From assembly GCA_009923475.1 (NCBI GenBank), contig RFTM01000007.1, positions 1 through 14,957 on the forward strand: a stretch of 14,957 nucleotides of DNA, written 5' to 3'. The stretch is from Gammaproteobacteria bacterium (GTDB taxonomy: Bacteria; Pseudomonadota; Gammaproteobacteria; Steroidobacterales; Steroidobacteraceae). Below are positions 13,824 through 14,957 of the stretch, in pieces. The position numbers and the translations under genes are program-made. The notes under the pieces are model-generated. The model was not told the DNA's origin. It saw only the letters and a program-made list of their open reading frames with translations, and ran no database searches. Positions within the stretch are counted from its first letter, which is position 1. Each line of letters opens with the position of its first letter.

Positions 13824-14899
13824 GCAGGCACCGCGCCCTTGGCCGCGCGGTAGCGCAGCACGGTCTCGAGGGCGCTGCGCGTCGCGGGCGGCAGGTCGAC
13901 GTCCGTGCTGCCGAGCGGGGTCGTGCGCTCGCCCCAGCGCACGAGGTGCGCGCAGAAGGTGAGGCCGCCGCCGAAGCCCGGCATCAGCAGCCGCGCGCCG
14001 GGCCGGATCCGGCCGTCTTCCAGGGCCTCGCAGAGCGCCACCGGTACGGTGGCGGCCGACATGTTGCCGTAGCGCTGCACGTTGACGTACACGCGGTCCA
14101 TCGGGATGCCGGCGCGCTTGGCGACCGACTCGATGATGCGCAGGTTGGCCTGGTGCGGGATCACGAGGTCGATGTCGTCGGGACCGACGCCCGCGCGCCG
14201 CAGCACGTCCTCGCAGGCGCTGCCCATGCCGTGCACGGCCTTCTTGAAGATCTCCTGGCCCTCGAACTGCCATTCGGTGGCGCCGAGCATCCGGCCCTGG
14301 TGCACGTAGGCGCCGCCGATGCCGTGGATGCGCAGGATCTCGCGCGCGCCGCCGTAGCAGCCGAGCTTCTCGAGCTGCAGGCCCTCGTCGCAGTCGGTGG
14401 CCTGCAGCACGACCGCGGCGGCGCCGTCGCCGAACAGCACGGCGACGTTGCGGTCGTCCCAGTCCATGTACGGCGAGATGAGCTCGCCGCCCGCAACCAG
14501 CGCGGTGCGCACCACGCCGCTGCGGATCATCGCGGTGGCGGTGGACAGGCCGTAGAGGAAGCTGGTGCAGGCGGTGTTGACGTCCATCGCGGCGCAGCCC
14601 TCGGCGCCGAGGCGCGCCTGCAGGCCGGAGGCCATGTTCGGGCACTGGTCGTCATGGGTGGTCGAGCCGACGACGATGAGGTCGATGTCGCTGCCTTGCA
14701 GCCCCGCGCAGGCCAGGGCCCGTGCGCCGGCCACATGCAGCAGGTCGCCCAGCGAGCTGTGGGCGATGCGCCGCTCACGGATGCCCGTGCGGGTGGTGAT
14801 CCACTCGTCGGAGGTCTCCATGAAGGTGGCGATGTCGCCGTTGGACAGGATGCCGGGCGGCAGGCATTTGCCCCAGCCCGTGATGGCCGCGTTCGGCAT
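13820..14899 (-). CDS. fabH: 3-oxoacyl-ACP synthase III (FabH family)
   Basis: Thiolase-fold condensing enzyme of the KAS III type, which joins an acyl-CoA with malonyl-ACP to start fatty acid (or a specialised acyl) chain. The 359-residue protein shows SDEWITTRTGIRERR (30-44), Cys111 in NTACTSFLYG, His249 in IPHQANLRII and Asn279 in YGNMSAATVP, the full triad. The glycine-rich GFGGGLT (308-314) is also present. I chose the ATG at 14899 over the ATGs at 14920 and 14917 because GAGGGGGG lies 6 bases before it and MPNAAITGWGKCLPP matches the family start. It lies apart from other fab genes and is coupled to an exporter gene, so it may be a second KAS III with a specialised role; fabH is given as family name. 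Confidence 0.5.
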   Translation of the reverse strand: MPNAAITGWGKCLPPGILSNGDIATFMETSDEWITTRTGIRERRIAHSSLGDLLHVAGARALACAGLQGSDIDLIVVGSTTHDDQCPNMASGLQARLGAEGCAAMDVNTACTSFLYGLSTATAMIRSGVVRTALVAGGELISPYMDWDDRNVAVLFGDGAAAVVLQATDCDEGLQLEKLGCYGGAREILRIHGIGGAYVHQGRMLGATEWQFEGQEIFKKAVHGMGSACEDVLRRAGVGPDDIDLVIPHQANLRIIESVAKRAGIPMDRVYVNVQRYGNMSAATVPVALCEALEDGRIRPGARLLMPGFGGGLTFCAHLVRWGERTTPLGSTDVDLPPATRSALETVLRYRAAKGAVPA

Positions 14900-14957
14900 T
14901 CGGAACCCCCCTCGCATCATGCGGCCCGTGCACTTGGGCGCCAGCCGAGGATACGCC

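Noticed and set aside
14900..14920. Alternative ATG starts for the fabH-like gene
   Set aside because: The GAGGGGGG ribosome binding site lies inside this stretch and serves the ATG at 14899.
1..14957. CRISPR arrays, tRNA or rRNA genes, insertion sequences, phage genes
   Set aside because: I saw no regularly spaced repeats, no tRNA-like cloverleaf, no transposase or integrase frame and no rRNA sequence on either strand by reading.

Overview
This is a GC-rich window of about 15 kb with dense, short-spaced genes. It looks like a proteobacterial chromosome. The ubiE-ubiJ-ubiB ubiquinone cluster next to a DUF971 gene, the trpF-trpB-trpA run and the style of the FabH protein point to Gammaproteobacteria, perhaps near the Xanthomonadales/Steroidobacterales/Nevskiales. 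Betaproteobacteria cannot be excluded from this sequence alone. I see no tRNA, rRNA, insertion sequence, CRISPR array or prophage gene, and no gene-free stretch above 200 bases.

Left part (1-3851, + strand): an open frame entering from the left edge begins as a sugar-nucleotide NAD-dependent epimerase. Near base 300 it changes, in frame, into indole-3-glycerol-phosphate synthase (TrpC) that lacks its N-terminal part. Intact trpF, trpB and trpA follow, each start overlapping the previous stop, so the block is translated as one operon. One codon after the trpA stop comes the C-terminal half of a two-TM potassium channel with no first half. The trp block is therefore bordered by a damaged gene on each side. 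That means either a rearrangement or an assembly chimera.

Middle part (3848-7508, - strand): DUF971 gene, then ubiE, ubiJ and ubiB. These cover the C-methyltransferase, the lipid-binding scaffold and the atypical kinase of aerobic ubiquinone synthesis. A strong + strand intrinsic terminator lies between DUF971 and ubiE with no obvious + strand gene ahead of it. Both DUF971 and ubiE have a -10-like hexamer placed so that transcription would start on the A of the ATG, which suggests leaderless messages.

Right-middle part (7545-12298, + strand): a three-gene, translationally coupled operon. It encodes a GltD/NfnL-like FAD and NAD(P)H oxidoreductase with two C-terminal [4Fe-4S] ferredoxin motifs, a gamma-alpha fused 2-oxoacid:acceptor oxidoreductase subunit, and the TPP/[4Fe-4S] beta subunit. 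Together they look like a self-contained 2-oxoacid (probably 2-oxoglutarate):NAD(P)+/ferredoxin oxidoreductase. This is the most metabolically distinctive system in the window. A 41-codon gene for ribosomal protein THX with a long basic tail follows, ended by a strong terminator.

Right end (12567-14899, - strand): a FabH-type ketoacyl-ACP synthase III with complete Cys-His-Asn triad, and a Tet-like 12-TM major facilitator exporter whose start overlaps the fabH stop.
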